Source: Halobacteriovorax vibrionivorans (lineage in GTDB: Bacteria > Bdellovibrionota > Bacteriovoracia > Bacteriovoracales > Bacteriovoracaceae). From it: 64,000 bases of DNA. A program made the position numbers and the translations under genes. The notes beneath the pieces are model-generated. The model was not told where the DNA came from. It saw only the letters and a list, made by a program, of their open reading frames with translations, and did not search any database. How positions within the stretch are numbered: the first letter of the stretch is position 1; each line of letters begins with the position of its first letter. The stretch covers positions 124,001 through 188,000 of the forward strand of contig NZ_QDKL01000003.1 of assembly GCF_003346865.1 (NCBI RefSeq), in the 5' to 3' direction. Of the stretch, positions 18,830-28,514 are shown one piece after another.

Positions 18830-18886
18830 AGATAAACTTTAACATATTTAAATTATTCGTCGAAGTGGATATGATATACTTTGTTC

Positions 18887-19162
18887 ATGATAAATAGAAG
18901 ATATAGAATTGAAGGTAAGGTTCAAGGGGTATTCTTTCGAAAAAGTACTCTTGAATATGTTAACCACCATACGCCTAATATTACTGGTTATGTTAAAAAC
19001 CTTAAAGATGGCAGTGTTGAAGTTTTGGCCTGTGGTGATCTCGAGGATATTAATAATTTAGAAGCTTTCCTAAAAGAAGGCCCTGAGACTGCAGAGGTTG
19101 AGAAAGTAACATTGATTGAACAGCCAGCTGTTGCAAATTTCAAAGACTTTCAAGTTGGCTGA
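18887..19162 (+). CDS. acyP: Acylphosphatase
   Basis: This 91-aa protein is a small ferredoxin-like-fold enzyme that hydrolyses acyl phosphates. The phosphate loop GKVQGVFFRKST with its Arg (~20) and the catalytic Asn in GYVKNLKDGSVEV (~40) are intact. The ATG at 18887 is a better start than an upstream TTG, because the family normally begins two or three residues before the first strand. It is probably a housekeeping single gene. Confidence 0.93.
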   Translation: MINRRYRIEGKVQGVFFRKSTLEYVNHHTPNITGYVKNLKDGSVEVLACGDLEDINNLEAFLKEGPETAEVEKVTLIEQPAVANFKDFQVG

Positions 19163-19243
19163 GAAAGCTGTCTAAAAATTTATCTTTCACAGTAATCTCT
19201 ACAATCAAATAGCATGAATCTCTGATAATGATATAAAGCATAT

Positions 19244-20869
19244 ATGAAAAAATGCTTATTTCCCCTTATTGTCTTATTTAATATCAATACATTAGCTGTT
19301 GAGTGCCCAAGTCCAAAAGAAGTTATTGATGGTAGCTGGAAAACGATTTATCAATGCAATAATGGATCTCTTTTTTCTTCTTATGAAATATATATGAAAA
19401 CTGGCGCCCGTACAGGTCAGAAAACCTATGATGAATTGGGTAGAGAGACATCAAGTGATTCATGGAGTACAGATGGAATATATACATATCATTCGACTCA
19501 TAATTATTTAGAAAATGGAAATTTTGTAAAATCAGTTTATGTAATTGAAGATGATAAAATCACAAATAAAATAAAAGAAAAAGCTGAGTACACTGGTGAT
19601 CCACAAGATCCTACTTTAGTTAAGGACTGGGTCATTACTCAATCCTCATATCGCCAACAGGGAATAAGACACTATCATGAACTCGAATATAAGCCGTATC
19701 GTATCGATGTTTTAAACAAGCAGGGTGAAGTAACAAAGTATTATGAAGTTACTTATAATATGAAAGCGCCCCTTGCTAATCTAGTAAGTGAGTTTAAGGC
19801 ATATACACCTAATGGCAATCTTGTTGGAAGTTACCGTGAAGATGGAGAGTTTAGTGTTGCAAAACAATTAAAGAAGTTCAATTTATCAAAGAATGAATAT
19901 GAAAGAAGATTAAACGTATTTAATGATAAGACTCGTGAGCCAGTCGTTATTATTGATACAGGCTTTGATATTATGCACCCTTCATTAACTCATAAATTAT
20001 ATAATTCACCATATGATATTGTTGGGGATGGTGTTGATAATGATGGCAACGGAAGAGTTGACGACTCATGGGGATGGCAAAGGCAAGACGATGCAGGCCT
20101 AAGTCTTTTACGTGATGATAATAATATTAGAGAAACACATTCTCTCGTCCATACTCCATATCCTGTATCTCACGGTACACATGTTGCGGCCCTTGCATTA
20201 AAAGACCTCGATAATTACGGACTAGTGGGATTTGCTGGTGATGTGGCAATTAGCGATCATTTGCAAATGGCCGGTGAGTATATAACAGATAAGAATGTTA
20301 AATTTGTAAATATGAGTTTTGCTATAGGCTTTCCTGGTGCACCAATGTCTGCACCTCGTGATTCATTTCATTTCCTAGAGAAAATCTTTGTCGATAACCC
20401 TGAGACGTTATTCGTTGTTGCAGCCGGAAATGGACGAGGAAGTCTTGATTTAGATTTAAAAGGTAATGATAATTATCCAGCAAGTTATGATTATGAAAAT
20501 ATGATTAAGGTTGGAGCGTTAAATACTTCTAAATTAGAAAAAGATAAAATGGACAGCTATAAACCAGCAAGCTTTTCAAAGTATGGTAAAACAAAAGTTC
20601 AAATATTTGCTCCTGGCCAAGGTGTTGTATCAGCGCAATCCGGTGGCGGTACAATACCGTTAAATGGAACTTCTATGGCCGCACCTTTTGTGACAAATAT
20701 TGTTTTAAAGGCCCATCAATTAAACCCAAGCCTTTCACCACTAGAGCTTAAAGAGTTGTTATTAAAAACGGCCTACATACCAAAGAGTGGAAAGCTTCCA
20801 TGTGAAAGTGGTGGGATTGTTAATCCCGATGCTTTCTATAAGGCCGTCCTTAAGGCGCGCGACCTTTAG
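19244..20869 (+). CDS. Secreted subtilisin-like serine protease (S8)
   Basis: This 541-aa protein has a signal peptide (~1-18). An N-terminal region of ~200 residues is rich in toxin/MORN-like YDELGRE and DGEF turns and may be a prodomain. The catalytic domain is at ~225-535. The triad is complete: Asp in VIIDTGFD (~238), His in SHGTHVAAL (~312) and Ser in NGTSMAAPFV (~480). An Asp/Asn-rich insert after the Asp (VGDGVDNDGNGRVDD) looks like a calcium site. Such secreted proteases are common in predatory bacteria. Its 3' end overlaps the converging gene by 20 bp. Confidence 0.92.
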   Translation: MKKCLFPLIVLFNINTLAVECPSPKEVIDGSWKTIYQCNNGSLFSSYEIYMKTGARTGQKTYDELGRETSSDSWSTDGIYTYHSTHNYLENGNFVKSVYVIEDDKITNKIKEKAEYTGDPQDPTLVKDWVITQSSYRQQGIRHYHELEYKPYRIDVLNKQGEVTKYYEVTYNMKAPLANLVSEFKAYTPNGNLVGSYREDGEFSVAKQLKKFNLSKNEYERRLNVFNDKTREPVVIIDTGFDIMHPSLTHKLYNSPYDIVGDGVDNDGNGRVDDSWGWQRQDDAGLSLLRDDNNIRETHSLVHTPYPVSHGTHVAALALKDLDNYGLVGFAGDVAISDHLQMAGEYITDKNVKFVNMSFAIGFPGAPMSAPRDSFHFLEKIFVDNPETLFVVAAGNGRGSLDLDLKGNDNYPASYDYENMIKVGALNTSKLEKDKMDSYKPASFSKYGKTKVQIFAPGQGVVSAQSGGGTIPLNGTSMAAPFVTNIVLKAHQLNPSLSPLELKELLLKTAYIPKSGKLPCESGGIVNPDAFYKAVLKARDL

Positions 20870-23216
20870 ATATTTGAGCAATTTGGCGTGATAGCTCTTT
20901 GATTTGTGCAATCTTTAGATCATTTATATCACCTGAGGCAATGAGTTCTCTTAATTCCTTTGCCTTAGGTTCAAGCTTATTTAATAAATCTCGTCGTTTT
21001 TCATTTTTTTCTTTCACATGGCCAAAAATCGTCTTTAGCTCTTGGCGAAGACCATTAAAATCATTTTTCGACTTTGCTGCAATTGTCTGATTTATAAATC
21101 GATTAAGTACCTGTTGTGATTCTGGCGATACCATTGGTATCGTATGATAGACATCAGCATCTTTCACAACAACTGAGTAATAGCCATTATTATCTTTTAT
21201 TGCAGTAATTGCACTGTCATTACCAATTTGAACTGTAAAACCTTTATTTTTTTCTGGAAATTTTAATGGAGCACTCTCAATATCAAATGCCATATTCATA
21301 TTTAGAGAATCGTTTTGCGCGCGAAATCCTCTTGTGATACTTGAGATCACATTTGTTTTCCCTGATATCTGCTTTAGTGCCGATTCGGGGTCAGCATTAC
21401 GAGTTATACTTCTTGCTACATGATAGATATCTTGTGAATGATTATAAACTTCTTCCATAGAAAAATAATTAGTATATGCCTTACCATCATGAAGCTTTCC
21501 ATCTTCTTTTGCGTGTTTTACTCGAAGATCATAAACAGACTCTCTACCTTTTGAACGGTTATACTCAAATTTTGCATGTCTAAATTCATGCGGAACAGTG
21601 TTTTGATGGTGACCTTGTAAAAGTTCATCTAGGTTTGAAAAATTGAATGATACGGCCCTTGTTCCTCTATTTGATTGTCCAGCGGCTCCAACATATGTAT
21701 CAGGGTAGAATAGGATTTTTTGTCTAAAGTCATCATTTCTAAAACGTTGAAGCTTTAAAACACCTGGATGATTGCGATCTGCTGCATATTGATTAAATTG
21801 AAGGGCCTTTGTTCTTATTTCGCGCTCTTCATTTGTTTTCTTATCTTTAACTTTTCTCTTTAAAGTAATTACTCTTACAGCAAAACCTTCTTCATTTAAT
21901 TTAGAAGCAAGATCTTCAATCTCTTTATCTCCAGGACTTTTCATCGCTCTTTGCAAATATGGAGTCGTAGGTAGTGACTGTCTTTTCTCATTACCAATTT
22001 TTAGAAGTGCACTTTGTAGGCCTTTTGCAGATAAGAACATATTTTCAGGGCCTTTTTCACTTCGATAAAGAACTTTCTTCATTCTCATCATTGCTTCAGG
22101 TGCGATGATTAAGTTACTTAGCTTGGATTCTTCAAGTAGCTTTAATAATTGCTTAGCAGCAGGAGTACTTGATTTTAAGAGGTCATCTTTTGTAACCACT
22201 AGTCTGTCTGAGTTTTTTCCATCAATTGTAATCGTATCTTTTCGAGTAGGTATACCAAGCTTTCTTGTTACTCCTTCAATTACAGAAACAGCATTATTTG
22301 AGAGTCGATTAATATCTTTTGGATTCTGCTCAACACGTCGAGCATACGTTAGTTCAAGACGAGAGAGTAGGTTTGCCTCATGCTTAAAAGGCATCGTCGT
22401 ATTGGCCGTTTCTTCATCATAATTATTAAATTCTGATTTATTATCGTCTAATTCATTTTTTGATAATAGTGTACTATCTAGCTCTTCATTATGAGAATTA
22501 TCCGATCTTTTTGATATTGAAGAAATCGTTCTACCTCGATTAATAAGAAATTTTGCAACCTTGGCCATAACGATAGCTGGCGGTATTAAAACAGAGCCTG
22601 CAAATTGGCAAAGGGCCTGTGTTCTTGCAGCAGGGTTTAAACATGCGTAATTTTCTTGCATAGAAAAATACATTTCTTCTAGCATATTATAAATGACTTT
22701 TCCCATTGTGCCGGAAAAGTGTTTAGCGGCATTCATATAATGAATTGGTCCCCAGCCATCTGTTTCACTTAAAGAGCGAGACCATTCCATAGCAAGAAAA
22801 TGCTTTGCACTTTCCATTGTATTAACAAGTTCTTCATTTTTTTCTTGTCTAGTTTCAGAGTCAATAGCGTATTCAATAACAGAGCCGATAAACTTCATGA
22901 ATTCAACAGCAGATCCCCATAGACCTTTTAAGCATGAGATAAATTCAACCCCTGCATTTGTGTCTACAATTAAACTAGGGTCACATTGCCTTTTTCTTTC
23001 TGCCTCTATATTTTCACATGCAGGGGAGCTTGTAACGATCTCACAAAGTGCTCTTTCGTTAGTTTGGTCAAGTATATCAAGGTCACCAAATTCAAGACAG
23101 CGAGTTTCAATTACATTTAGGTCTAGCTCATAGTTACTTGTAGGAACAAAGGCGAGTGTTGATTGCGCCAATAGAGCTATAATTAAAGAGGATACAATAG
23201 TGAGTTTGATTCTCAT
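20850..23216 (-). CDS. Large exported protein with HExxH-like motif
   Basis: This 788-aa protein has a signal peptide (cut after LAQSTLA, ~22), then a Cys-rich N-terminal part (~35-110) and a hydrophobic stretch at ~200-225. The C-terminal half carries PHEFRHAKFEYNRSKGRES (~533), which reads as a zinc-binding HExxH, and a later H/E-rich EEVYNHSQDIYHVARS that could give the third ligand. It ends in a charged helical tail. This suggests a large secreted or periplasmic metallopeptidase or toxin-like protein; no family was recognised. Its start overlaps the previous gene by 4 nt (ATGA). Confidence 0.65.
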   Translation of the reverse strand: MRIKLTIVSSLIIALLAQSTLAFVPTSNYELDLNVIETRCLEFGDLDILDQTNERALCEIVTSSPACENIEAERKRQCDPSLIVDTNAGVEFISCLKGLWGSAVEFMKFIGSVIEYAIDSETRQEKNEELVNTMESAKHFLAMEWSRSLSETDGWGPIHYMNAAKHFSGTMGKVIYNMLEEMYFSMQENYACLNPAARTQALCQFAGSVLIPPAIVMAKVAKFLINRGRTISSISKRSDNSHNEELDSTLLSKNELDDNKSEFNNYDEETANTTMPFKHEANLLSRLELTYARRVEQNPKDINRLSNNAVSVIEGVTRKLGIPTRKDTITIDGKNSDRLVVTKDDLLKSSTPAAKQLLKLLEESKLSNLIIAPEAMMRMKKVLYRSEKGPENMFLSAKGLQSALLKIGNEKRQSLPTTPYLQRAMKSPGDKEIEDLASKLNEEGFAVRVITLKRKVKDKKTNEEREIRTKALQFNQYAADRNHPGVLKLQRFRNDDFRQKILFYPDTYVGAAGQSNRGTRAVSFNFSNLDELLQGHHQNTVPHEFRHAKFEYNRSKGRESVYDLRVKHAKEDGKLHDGKAYTNYFSMEEVYNHSQDIYHVARSITRNADPESALKQISGKTNVISSITRGFRAQNDSLNMNMAFDIESAPLKFPEKNKGFTVQIGNDSAITAIKDNNGYYSVVVKDADVYHTIPMVSPESQQVLNRFINQTIAAKSKNDFNGLRQELKTIFGHVKEKNEKRRDLLNKLEPKAKELRELIASGDINDLKIAQIKELSRQIAQISKGRAP

Positions 23217-23680
23217 TTATTTGTCTCCTCAATATAATTTAGCTTTTTCTTGAAATCGTTAATATCTTCTTTGGTTAGTTTTTTTTGAGATGTAATCATC
23301 GTGATGATGGACTTATTCTTTGATAAGATGTGAATCTCTTTAAAGAATGTTTTTACACTTCTTGAATTAAGATAGCTTCCATTATTATCAATTCTAATTT
23401 CATCTTTATCCTTTTGAAACTTAAGGGATGATGTTTGAAAGTTTGAGAAATCTGCATATTTTAAAATCTTATTTCTACGTGCAAGATATTCTTGAACTTT
23501 TTCTTTGTTGTAGTTTTCTAGCTTATTTTTATTATTTTTGACTTCAACGCTTATTCGTTTTGATCCATTTTTCCAAATATCAATATTGTCAAAAGAGAGG
23601 TCTTTCACCCAACTGCCATTTGCATATAGTTGAAATTGAAAAAGTATAAATATCTTTATTAGTAAAAATCTCATAACCAT
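23213..23680 (-). CDS. Small exported protein coupled to the large HExxH protein
   Basis: This 155-aa protein has an N-terminal signal sequence ending near LYANGSW. The rest is charged, with many Lys/Asn, and shows no recognised domain. Its stop overlaps the start of the 788-aa gene (ATGA), so both are probably made together, and the protein may be a chaperone, inhibitor or partner of the larger one. That role is inference. Confidence 0.65.
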   Translation of the reverse strand: MVMRFLLIKIFILFQFQLYANGSWVKDLSFDNIDIWKNGSKRISVEVKNNKNKLENYNKEKVQEYLARRNKILKYADFSNFQTSSLKFQKDKDEIRIDNNGSYLNSRSVKTFFKEIHILSKNKSIITMITSQKKLTKEDINDFKKKLNYIEETNK

Positions 23681-23735
23681 ATGAAATTTATCGGCTTTTT
23701 ATTAAGAAAAATTTAATTTTCTAGACGCAGACTTG

Positions 23736-25115
23736 ATGCCGATATATTCTATTGATATGAGTCAGGCCATCAAAAAGGTTTCAAGTTCTATTCGTAGTAT
23801 TTTCAAGCCTTTATCGCTATTTATCGTTGTTATTTCCTATTTATTAATAGGTCAAGCTGTTGAATATCTCTATGGCCCTAAAGTATCGCAGTCTCTTGTG
23901 CTAAGTGGACCTTTCTATTTGTTCTTACTTACTGCAGTTAGTTTATCCTTATTATTAAATTTAATTAGAAAGCTTATAAGAAAAGAATTTTCTTGGCCTA
24001 GTTTACTTGTACATATTGGACTAATTGGATTGTTCACAGTTAGTTCTATCTCAAATGTTGAAGGTCCATATAAGAATATTCAAGCAAGCTTAAAACTTAA
24101 AACTGGTGAATCTACTAACGAAGCGAAGCTTGAAAAATTTGAAATCTCCATTCTAAATAGAAATACAAAAGAGAAAGTCTTTGTCGATATTAATTACTCC
24201 CTTCGCCCACAAGGCTTAAATCTTGATTTTGGGCCGACATATCTACTGACTTATCTTCCATTTAGTCAAAGGACCTATAATCTACGTGATGCCCAGGGAG
24301 AGGTAAGTGCCATTATTGAAGTCCTAGATAAGAAGTCTAGAGAAACTAAGAAACATCTACTTTCAACAAATAATTATGATTATGAGAACTTCTTTGTTTC
24401 AAATAATCGAGAGATCTTTCTTTATAATCAAGAGAAGTTAAATTGTTTATTGAACCTAAGTAATATTAATCCTTCATGTATTGTTATGCTAAGGAGGCGA
24501 TCATTAAATGATCTAAAGAATGATTTATGCAAAGAGGGCAATTATCTAATCACTAAAAGTGGATTCATCTCTCTTGCCGATTCATGTCGATTAAATGAAG
24601 TAATGGATCGCTTAATTATCGATGATAAGATCGTCTCCCTTGTTAAGTACTATACTGACAAACAGCTAGAAGAGGATTATCACTATAAACGAGACCTTGG
24701 CCTTGATAGGACTGATGTTATTAAATATATCGAAAAGCAAAGTCCAAAGCATGTACGTTTTATCAAACCAGGCCAAGATCAAGAGATCATTGATGTGGCC
24801 GGCGATTTTCACGATATGAGCTTTCAATATAAAAGCTATAAACTACCTTTTAGCATTAATCTCCAAGAGCTAAGTGGTAACAAAGCGAAATTGATATTAA
24901 ATGGGAAAGAATATACTTTAGAAAAAGGTGATCTGGTAGAGATTCTAGACTATTATATTAGATTAAATAAGCTGGACTCTAAGGCCCGCGAAGTTAAGGT
25001 GTCAGTTTTTAGAGATCAGCTAAGATCCACAAAAACAACGTTCTTTTTAATCTTTTGCCTAGGTTTGATCCTTTTTACATTTTCTTTCACAAGAGAGCGC
25101 ATGACATCGAAATGA
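23736..25115 (+). CDS. ResB-like membrane protein
   Basis: This ~459-aa protein has three hydrophobic segments at the N-terminus (~25-45, 60-85 and 92-110, the last with LLVHIGLIGLFTVSS), a large extracytoplasmic part of ~300 residues, and a final helix near the C-terminus (TTFFLIFCLGLILFTF). This topology and the His in the third helix resemble ResB/Ccs1, which helps deliver haem to cytochrome c. The CcsA/ResC partner is not next to it, so the call is tentative. The ATG at 23736 was chosen over a TTG one codon earlier. Confidence 0.5.
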   Translation: MPIYSIDMSQAIKKVSSSIRSIFKPLSLFIVVISYLLIGQAVEYLYGPKVSQSLVLSGPFYLFLLTAVSLSLLLNLIRKLIRKEFSWPSLLVHIGLIGLFTVSSISNVEGPYKNIQASLKLKTGESTNEAKLEKFEISILNRNTKEKVFVDINYSLRPQGLNLDFGPTYLLTYLPFSQRTYNLRDAQGEVSAIIEVLDKKSRETKKHLLSTNNYDYENFFVSNNREIFLYNQEKLNCLLNLSNINPSCIVMLRRRSLNDLKNDLCKEGNYLITKSGFISLADSCRLNEVMDRLIIDDKIVSLVKYYTDKQLEEDYHYKRDLGLDRTDVIKYIEKQSPKHVRFIKPGQDQEIIDVAGDFHDMSFQYKSYKLPFSINLQELSGNKAKLILNGKEYTLEKGDLVEILDYYIRLNKLDSKAREVKVSVFRDQLRSTKTTFFLIFCLGLILFTFSFTRERMTSK

Positions 25116-25257
25116 GTTATTGCAAAGATCTGATTTTCTTAATTTAGTACAACTCTATTTTTAACCTTTCTTAAACTGACCTCTTCATTTTCCCTCGATA
25201 TAAGATTGTTCAATAAAATTACAACTTTTTTAACAATTGAGGATAAAGGGAGAATTT

Positions 25258-25707
25258 ATGAAGAACTTAGTTTTAATTACATGTGCACTATTTTCACTAA
25301 CGGCATTTGGGAAGATGCAACAATCAAGCGTTATTATCGATTCATTTGATACAGAGGATAAAGCTAAGGAATCGTGCCTAATGGCAGAAGTGGAATATGA
25401 TGAACTTAAAGACATAAAGGTTGATGGCCTTGCTTTTGAATTTATTATTGCTCAAAGTAAAAAGAGCTGGGACTGTCGAGTAAGAGCAACTCTAGATAGC
25501 TATGACCAAGTATTAGCAAAAAAGACTCTTAAGCAGAAACTTACAACTGATTATGACAAGTCTTATACAGAATGTATGAAAATGAGAAATAGAATCATTA
25601 ATACAACTCTAGGATACGTATTTGGTGATGTAGACTTCTATAAAGAAGGTGGATTCTTAAAGAAGAAAAAGCACGTATGTGAATTTAATTTTATCGTTGT
25701 TGAGTAA
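25258..25707 (+). CDS. Exported protein of unknown function
   Basis: This 149-aa protein starts at 25258, where GGGAG precedes the ATG. An earlier in-frame start would bury the signal peptide. The signal peptide ends near SLTAFG (~18). Four cysteines in the mature part (at ~43, ~77, ~111 and ~142) could make two disulfides. No family was recognised. A hairpin follows the gene. Confidence 0.7.
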   Translation: MKNLVLITCALFSLTAFGKMQQSSVIIDSFDTEDKAKESCLMAEVEYDELKDIKVDGLAFEFIIAQSKKSWDCRVRATLDSYDQVLAKKTLKQKLTTDYDKSYTECMKMRNRIINTTLGYVFGDVDFYKEGGFLKKKKHVCEFNFIVVE

Positions 25708-25721
25708 TCAGCGCGCATAAA

Positions 25722-25758
25722 GGAAGACAGTGGTTTTGTGAGGAGACTGCTGTTTTCC
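25722..25758 (+). terminator. Possible terminator hairpin
   Basis: GGAAGACAG (25722-25730) pairs with CTGTTTTCC (25750-25758) with one G-T pair and a 19-nt loop. The tract TATAATTTTT follows. The long loop makes the call moderate. Confidence 0.45.
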
Positions 25759-25814
25759 TATAATTTTTCTAATTCCTTTTGCATTTCTTTAAATTTATTC
25801 TATAAGTTCATTTA

Positions 25815-26807
25815 ATGAAATATATCTCACTAATAATACTTACACTTCTCCAATATGGACTTGCCTCTAATAACCTAAATTTAGGTAAGAATGTTACCGT
25901 TTCTGGTATCTCTTCAGGTGGCTATTTTGCCCATCAATTTCATATAATCAATAGTGGACTTGTAAATGGCGCAGCTATCTTTGCAGCTGGCCCTTTTTAT
26001 TGTGCTAGAGGAAATGCAATTACAGCAATGAAAACCTGTATGGAAGGTAAACTTGTTAGTGGCACTTCTTTATTTTCATACCAATATATAAATACTCTCC
26101 AGTTTAGTGGGCTCATTGATCCTACCTTTAATCTTAAGGATGACAAGGTTTTCTTATTCTCTGGAGTTCTAGATAAAGTGGTTCATCAAGAAGTGACAAA
26201 TGAGTTAAATAGTCTCTATGAATTGCTAGGTGTTAAAGAGCTTAAATACGTAAAGGATCTTCAGGTTGCTCACACGCTTCCAACTTTAGACCAAGGTGGA
26301 GAATGTACTAAATCGCAGACGCCTTTTATCGGAAATTGTAATTACAATGGTGCGCTAGAATCACTACGTACTCTTTATCCAGATAGACGAAAAGAAAACA
26401 ATGTCTTAGGCGGTACACTTACTAAAGTTAGTCAGCGAAAATACTTCTCTTCTTTTGACATTGGACTATATAGGCCACTTCTTATGGAAGATGCATATAT
26501 GTATATCCCAAAGTATTGTAAAGATCATCAATGTGAACTTCATATTGCCTTTCACGGTTGTAAGCAATCGCTAGATGATATTGGAACTGACTATATTGAT
26601 AAGGCTGGTTTTATAGAAGCCTCTGAAGAGCTTGGACTTATCGTTCTTTTCCCTCAGGCCAAAAAGTCATTATCAGACTTTCAAAATCCTAACTCGTGCT
26701 GGGACTGGTGGGGATATTCAGGTATAGATTACTCTGTTCGCACTGGCCAGCAAGTACGTATTATTACTGATATGGTCAAAGACCTGCTCAATAAAAATAT
26801 GCAATAA
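25815..26807 (+). CDS. Secreted PHB-depolymerase-like esterase
   Basis: This 330-aa alpha/beta-hydrolase has a signal peptide and a lipase box SGISSGGYFA (Ser ~35), the oxyanion region FHGCKQSLDDIG (~248) and the C-terminal NSCWDWWGY. These are features of extracellular poly(3-hydroxybutyrate) depolymerase/esterase proteins (LpqC/PhaZ type). It would cleave polyester or acyl ester bonds outside the cytoplasm. For a bacterium that consumes others, breakdown of prey PHB granules is a plausible role. Several cysteines suggest disulfides. Confidence 0.85.
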   Translation: MKYISLIILTLLQYGLASNNLNLGKNVTVSGISSGGYFAHQFHIINSGLVNGAAIFAAGPFYCARGNAITAMKTCMEGKLVSGTSLFSYQYINTLQFSGLIDPTFNLKDDKVFLFSGVLDKVVHQEVTNELNSLYELLGVKELKYVKDLQVAHTLPTLDQGGECTKSQTPFIGNCNYNGALESLRTLYPDRRKENNVLGGTLTKVSQRKYFSSFDIGLYRPLLMEDAYMYIPKYCKDHQCELHIAFHGCKQSLDDIGTDYIDKAGFIEASEELGLIVLFPQAKKSLSDFQNPNSCWDWWGYSGIDYSVRTGQQVRIITDMVKDLLNKNMQ

Positions 26808-26885
26808 TTACATAAATTCTATTAACACCTTGTCTGCTTGTTTCACCATGGTAAATCCTATTAACTACAAAATAGGAGTATCCCC

Positions 26886-27479
26886 ATGAAGACACTAGTA
26901 GCAGTATTTGCTATCTTTCTAGCTTTTGGCACGCAAGCGGCTGATTATTCAGTTAATTTTAAGCAACTTTCAACTTATTCAAATGATTATAAAATTGCAA
27001 AAATTAAAGAAGCGCGTTTTCAAGTGATGGCAACAAGTAAAGGTGGAATCCTTCGATATTGTTATAAGGATTATGAGTCAAACTTCCCATACGCTCCACA
27101 AAAGAATCCATATTATTTAAGTCAAAATCTAACTTTCGAGACACAAGAAACAACAATAAAATTCGCTAAATTAATTCCACTATTTAATAAATTTAAAGAC
27201 GAACTTCAGTCTGATCTAAAACTAGGTTGTAGTACTGATGTGTATCTTTCTGGCCTTGTAGTTTCAGAGCTTGAGGATGGAACAGAAGCGCATTCTGACT
27301 TCACAGTCTACTTCAAGGACAATAAAGTAGTAATGGCAGCAAGCTCATATCAAGTTGAATTAAAGGCCTCAGAAACGCTTGTAATAGATCTTATACCAAC
27401 CGTATTTTATGGAAAAAATTGGCAAAAACGCTGGGCCGATCTTGATCCTGCTGTTGGAAATCCACAATCAAATTATTAA
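26886..27479 (+). CDS. Exported protein, first of a tandem paralogue pair
   Basis: This 197-aa protein has a signal peptide ending at FGTQAAD (~19). It shares its layout with the next gene: an N-terminal YSNDYKIAKIKEARFQV block, central Cys residues (~58 and ~113) and a closing WQKRWADLDP motif. No known family was recognised. An AGGAG-like site precedes the start and a clean terminator follows, so it is expressed separately from its paralogue. Confidence 0.75.
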   Translation: MKTLVAVFAIFLAFGTQAADYSVNFKQLSTYSNDYKIAKIKEARFQVMATSKGGILRYCYKDYESNFPYAPQKNPYYLSQNLTFETQETTIKFAKLIPLFNKFKDELQSDLKLGCSTDVYLSGLVVSELEDGTEAHSDFTVYFKDNKVVMAASSYQVELKASETLVIDLIPTVFYGKNWQKRWADLDPAVGNPQSNY

Positions 27480-27486
27480 ATAATCA

Positions 27487-27515
27487 AGGCCTCTTAATTA
27501 TAGAGGCCTCTTTGT
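27487..27515 (+). terminator. Intrinsic terminator
   Basis: AGGCCTCT (27487-27494) pairs perfectly with AGAGGCCT (27502-27509), followed by CTTTGTT. It separates the two paralogues. Confidence 0.7.
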
Positions 27516-27578
27516 TCCGATACCTTTTTCATACTTACTTGTAACAATTGGCACATGTGGTAAACATATCTCATTGAT

Positions 27579-28241
27579 ATGATCACAAGAGCTCTTATTC
27601 TATATTTACTGTGCTTTCTAGCATCAAACTCATATTCTAATACAGATGACAGGGATCTCTCTATTAATTTCGAATACTATGAAACCTTTGTTAACCGCTA
27701 TCATATTAAGGAGATTATTGAGGCCAGAGCACAAATAGTTACAGTAACGAAAGATGGGCCTTTTACGAGATTCTCTAAAGAAAATTGTCATCAATCCTAT
27801 TATAATCGCTTTGATAAGAATGAGCATTTTCGTCCATATACTTTAAAAAATAATTTCAGAATTTCGCTGGAACGAAACACAAGTGTAAACCTAGGCTCAA
27901 TTGCTGAAAAACTAGATAAGCATAGAAGTGTGCTTAAATCACTTATAAAAAGTAGCTGCAAAATAGATTCGTATATTACTGTACTATTAAAAGGTTTATT
28001 AAAAAACGGACATGAATTTCGATCTGATTTTACAATAATTCTTAAAAGGCTAAATAGAACTCATCCAGATCTATATCTATTAATTAAAGATAAGAGAGAA
28101 AAAATATCTTCAAATGATCTCAACCAGGCCATTCTTGGCCCGACTCTTCTAACTCGTGAGAATATGTGGAACGGTGTTTGGTTAGAGCTCGACCCATTGG
28201 CACCTCACTTGCAAATTAATACTCCATTACAACTTAATTAG
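27579..28241 (+). CDS. Exported protein, second of a tandem paralogue pair
   Basis: This 220-aa protein has a signal peptide (~1-19) and resembles the gene before it. It has ETFVNRYHIKEIIEARAQIV in place of the matching block, two Cys at similar places (~69 and ~127), DFTIILK against DFTVYFK, and a closing WNGVWLELDPLAP. The two probably arose by duplication and then diverged strongly. The function is unknown. It has no terminator of its own that I could see. Confidence 0.7.
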   Translation: MITRALILYLLCFLASNSYSNTDDRDLSINFEYYETFVNRYHIKEIIEARAQIVTVTKDGPFTRFSKENCHQSYYNRFDKNEHFRPYTLKNNFRISLERNTSVNLGSIAEKLDKHRSVLKSLIKSSCKIDSYITVLLKGLLKNGHEFRSDFTIILKRLNRTHPDLYLLIKDKREKISSNDLNQAILGPTLLTRENMWNGVWLELDPLAPHLQINTPLQLN

Positions 28242-28325
28242 CGCAATTCACTAGTGATATTGCCCTAGACAGTGTTCATTTATTAGACAAATGATTGCTG
28301 CTTAGACGTATTTGGAGACTCTCTT

Positions 28326-28514
28326 ATGAAGAAGACGTTATCGATTTTTGCTCTTGTGGGACTTATGCATATAAGTGCAAGTGCTGCTTTTTCAATTGCT
28401 GATCAAGCAATGGATAGTACTAAGTATGAACTCCCAAAAACTAAAGAGAAAGCTGGCCGAGATGTCGCAGACACCGGAAAGAAAGTTATTCGTGTAAAGG
28501 GGAGAGATAAGTAG
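28326..28514 (+). CDS. Small exported protein coupled to the P450 gene
   Basis: This 62-aa protein has a signal peptide cut near SASAA (~20) and a short basic mature part of ~40 residues. A GGAG site precedes the start. Its stop TAG shares a base with the GTG start of the cytochrome P450 (TAGTG), so the two are translationally coupled. The role is unknown. Confidence 0.65.
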   Translation: MKKTLSIFALVGLMHISASAAFSIADQAMDSTKYELPKTKEKAGRDVADTGKKVIRVKGRDK

